Shown piece by piece: positions 5,257 through 5,263 of a stretch of DNA of 5,263 nt (positions are counted from its first letter, which is position 1; each line of letters opens with the position of its first letter). Location: the NCBI GenBank assembly GCA_938030645.1, contig CALHHQ010000072.1, positions 1 through 5,263 on the forward strand, in the 5' to 3' direction. The notes below the pieces were generated by a model. The model saw only the letters and a program-made list of their open reading frames with translations, ran no database searches and was not told the origin of the DNA. The DNA comes from an uncultured Rhizobiaceae group bacterium (GTDB lineage: Bacteria; Pseudomonadota; Alphaproteobacteria; Rhizobiales; Rhizobiaceae). Made by a program: the position numbers and the translations under genes.

Positions 5257-5263
5257 GTACCAG

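Overview
The window looks like chromosomal core DNA from an alphaproteobacterium, most likely of the Hyphomicrobiales (Rhizobiales) type, with moderate GC. The basis is gene content: a MipZ-type ParA ATPase next to a membrane-anchored J-domain protein, a DUF1489 gene, a clpS-clpA pair, and a D-alanyl-D-alanine carboxypeptidase with a C-terminal SPOR domain. I saw no mobile element, CRISPR array, tRNA, rRNA or phage gene.

Layout from left to right. (1) On the minus strand, clpS (719-1087) is followed by clpA, which starts at a TTG codon at 662 and leaves the window at position 1 just before its first Walker A motif. Together they make the adaptor and unfoldase of the ClpAP protease. (2) A spacer of about 350 bases (1088-1433) separates clpS from the divergent plus-strand gene and holds two adjacent GATC-centred palindromes. 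(3) The plus-strand gene (1434-2831) is a secreted penicillin-binding D,D-carboxypeptidase with an intact SxxK / SxN / KTG active site and a SPOR domain. (4) Two GC-rich hairpins lie between this gene and the convergent minus-strand cluster. (5) The cluster, in order of transcription, is a DUF1489 gene (5182-4754), mipZ (4635-3679) and a membrane J-domain-like gene (3622-2930).

Several genes share a link to cell division and envelope growth. MipZ places the FtsZ ring, and the SPOR domain should bring the carboxypeptidase to septal peptidoglycan. ClpAP/ClpS handles regulated proteolysis, which in Caulobacter includes a division protein. This link is an inference from family knowledge.

The most notable observation is that the J-like protein has Gln-Pro-Asp in place of the invariant His-Pro-Asp motif. 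H-to-Q at this position is a classical inactivating change in DnaJ. Other points are the TTG start of clpA, a GANTC (CcrM) site upstream of mipZ, and a CTAGGCC/GGCCTAG palindrome upstream of the DUF1489 gene. I did not find a clearly new multi-gene system; most of the window is conserved alphaproteobacterial housekeeping DNA.
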